NCBI GenBank assembly: GCA_002400085.1
Contig: DHEX01000145.1
Coordinates: forward strand, 1-14,706
Source: Clostridiaceae bacterium UBA4839
Lineage (GTDB): Bacteria; Bacillota; Clostridia; Clostridiales; Caloramatoraceae
DNA length: 14,706 nt
Direction: 5' to 3'
Positions 13,478 through 14,706 of this stretch are shown here, one piece after another. The position numbers were made by a program, and so were the translations under genes. The stretch's first letter is position 1; each line of letters starts with the position of its first letter. Below the pieces are notes generated by a model. The model was not told the origin of the DNA. It did no database searches and saw only the letters and a program-made list of their open reading frames with translations.

Positions 13478-13511
13478 TTTTAGCCAGCATATGCTGGCTA
13501 AAATATTTTTT
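13478..13511 (+). terminator. Rho-independent terminator of the ftsEX operon
   Basis: TTTTAGCCAGCAT (13478-13490) is the exact reverse complement of 13491-13503, a perfect 26-base palindrome with CATATG at the tip. It is followed by a T run at 13506-13511. It starts 2 bp after the stop codon. The matching A-run on the left side could let it work in both directions. Confidence 0.9.
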
Positions 13512-13538
13512 GTAATGTTTAATAGTGGGTGTTATAAT
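13510..13538 (+). promoter_or_regulatory. Promoter of the S41 protease gene
   Basis: TTGTAA (13510-13515), 17-bp spacer, TATAAT (13533-13538), with TGT before the -10 box (extended -10). The -35 box begins in the last T bases of the upstream terminator. The predicted leader is about 47 nt. Confidence 0.75.
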
Positions 13539-13591
13539 GTTAGTTAAATTGAATAAAATAACAGAGAGGCATTATGATGAGAGGTGTTTGA

Positions 13592-14706
13592 ATGGAAGGT
13601 AAAAAGTGGTCTTTAAAGAAAGCTATAACGTGGATAATTATAACAAACCTTATAACAGCTTCTGTTTTAATTTTTGTTCCTATAAAAACTATAGGAGGAA
13701 AAGTGCTGGTAAATGGCGATGATTATAAATTCTTTAAACAATATGAAAAAATGAAACCTGTTAATGATATTATTAAGGATAATTATTATGAAAAAATAGA
13801 TAATCCTAAAATGGTTGAAGGTGCAATAAAGGGCATGGTAAGTGCACTTGATGATCCATATACTGTTTTTATGAATAAAAAAGAATTTGATGAACTAAAA
13901 ACATCAACTCAAGGTTCATTTACAGGAGTTGGAATCTATATTGGGGATAAGGATGGCAAAATAGTAGTTGTAGCGCCTATTGAAGACAGCCCTGCAGAAA
14001 AAGCCGGTATAAAATCAGGTGATATTATAACTAAAGTTAATGGCCAGGAAGTTTCGGCTAAAGAAAGTGATAAAGCTGTTTCAATGATGAAAGGCAAGGC
14101 AGGGACAAAAGTAAAAATAACTATTTACAGGGAGGGTGTTGGAGAAAAGGATATTGAAGTTACTAGAGAAAAAATTGTTTTCAAAACTGTAAAAAGTGAA
14201 ATGCTCCCTGATAATATTGCATATATTAGAATAACTACCTTTGATGAAAATACATCTAAAGCTTTTGTAAGTGCATTAGATGATATGAAGTCAAAGGGAA
14301 TGAAGGGACTTATCCTTGATTTAAGAGATAATCCTGGTGGGCTTCTTGATGAATGTAAAGTTGTAGCAGATAAGCTTTTAGGAAAGGGTACTATAGTTTA
14401 TACACTTGATAAGGATGGAAAAAAAGAAGTTCTAGAGTCTGATGAGGATAAAATAAATGTACCATTGGTCGTATTAACAAATGGCGGTACAGCCAGTGCT
14501 TCTGAAATAGTTTCCGGAGCTGTAAGAGATCATAAAGCAGGAACATTAATTGGAACTACAACCTTTGGGAAGGGTCTTGTACAGACAGTTATTCCTTTAA
14601 TTGACGGAACAGGAATAAAGGTTACAACTGCAAGATACTATACTCCTTCAGGGGAATGTATACAAAAGAAGGGCATAAAGCCTGACATTGAAGTTCCTCT
14701 TCCAGA
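13592..14706 (+). CDS. C-terminal processing peptidase, S41 family (CtpA/CtpB-like), partial at window end
   Basis: A membrane-anchored or secreted serine protease with a Ser-Lys dyad. The ATG follows GAGAGGTG by 5 bases. Residues 11-30 form one N-terminal membrane segment. A PDZ domain spans about 105-195 (GSFTGVGIYIG, EDSPAEKAGIKSGDIITKVNG), and the S41 core follows (LRDNPGGLLDE at 244-254). The catalytic Ser302 in GGTASASEIVSGA and Lys327 with Gln331 in TFGKGLVQ have the 25-residue spacing seen in E. coli Prc. The frame is open for 371 codons to the window edge, so only the end is missing. In spore formers CtpB-type proteases act on SpoIVFA in sigma-K activation, while others process envelope proteins. 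Here it follows the ftsEX-hydrolase operon from its own promoter, so an envelope role is plausible but not shown. Confidence 0.94.
   Translation, partial: MEGKKWSLKKAITWIIITNLITASVLIFVPIKTIGGKVLVNGDDYKFFKQYEKMKPVNDIIKDNYYEKIDNPKMVEGAIKGMVSALDDPYTVFMNKKEFDELKTSTQGSFTGVGIYIGDKDGKIVVVAPIEDSPAEKAGIKSGDIITKVNGQEVSAKESDKAVSMMKGKAGTKVKITIYREGVGEKDIEVTREKIVFKTVKSEMLPDNIAYIRITTFDENTSKAFVSALDDMKSKGMKGLILDLRDNPGGLLDECKVVADKLLGKGTIVYTLDKDGKKEVLESDEDKINVPLVVLTNGGTASASEIVSGAVRDHKAGTLIGTTTFGKGLVQTVIPLIDGTGIKVTTARYYTPSGECIQKKGIKPDIEVPLP

Overview
The window is a low-GC Firmicutes-type chromosome segment, most likely from a spore-forming Clostridia member. The evidence is the AT-rich codon use, strong GGAGG/GGGGG ribosome sites, TTG and GTG starts, and gene sets typical of that class: acpS-nnr-LolA-like lipoprotein-alr-mazEF, a split transketolase, YitT, and ftsE-ftsX-M23 hydrolase-ctpA. 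All intact genes are on the + strand. I see no tRNA, rRNA, CRISPR array, prophage or intact transposase.

Region 1 (1-1242) opens with a decayed YyaL/DUF255-type gene that breaks off at a short palindromic repeat. It is followed by an unrecognised 126-residue protein, then a 30-residue membrane peptide whose ribosome site lies inside a hairpin, then a terminator. Region 2 (1241-5098) is a housekeeping and envelope cluster: holo-ACP synthase, the bifunctional NAD(P)HX repair enzyme, a LolA-like lipoprotein positioned like Clostridioides difficile gerS, and alanine racemase. Region 3 (5154-6008) is a MazEF toxin-antitoxin operon with its own promoter and terminator. Region 4 (6025-7994) holds a palindromic repeat, then a transketolase encoded as two translationally coupled subunits.

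Region 5 (8068-9982) has two membrane proteins, a DUF2238/YjdF-like protein and a YitT-family protein. Between them is a 440-bp block containing a 144-bp REPIN/MITE-like element, a long hairpin and a 35-bp direct repeat of the upstream gene's 3' end. Region 6 (9983-10713) is 731 bp without a recognisable gene. It holds a long hairpin, a possible IS end and two tandem copies of a 125-148-bp repeat that carries the same palindromic core seen in regions 1 and 4. Region 7 (10714-end) is the cell-wall hydrolysis module: FtsE ATPase, FtsX permease, a secreted coiled-coil M23 endopeptidase, a strong terminator, and a CtpA-like S41 protease cut by the window edge.

Most genes are ordinary and well recognised. 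The less ordinary material is in the spacers: a dispersed palindromic repeat family, compact terminator-promoter junctions, the occluded small ORF, and a mazEF leader enriched in the pentamer that MazF of relatives cleaves. I found no clear evidence of a wholly new multi-gene system.
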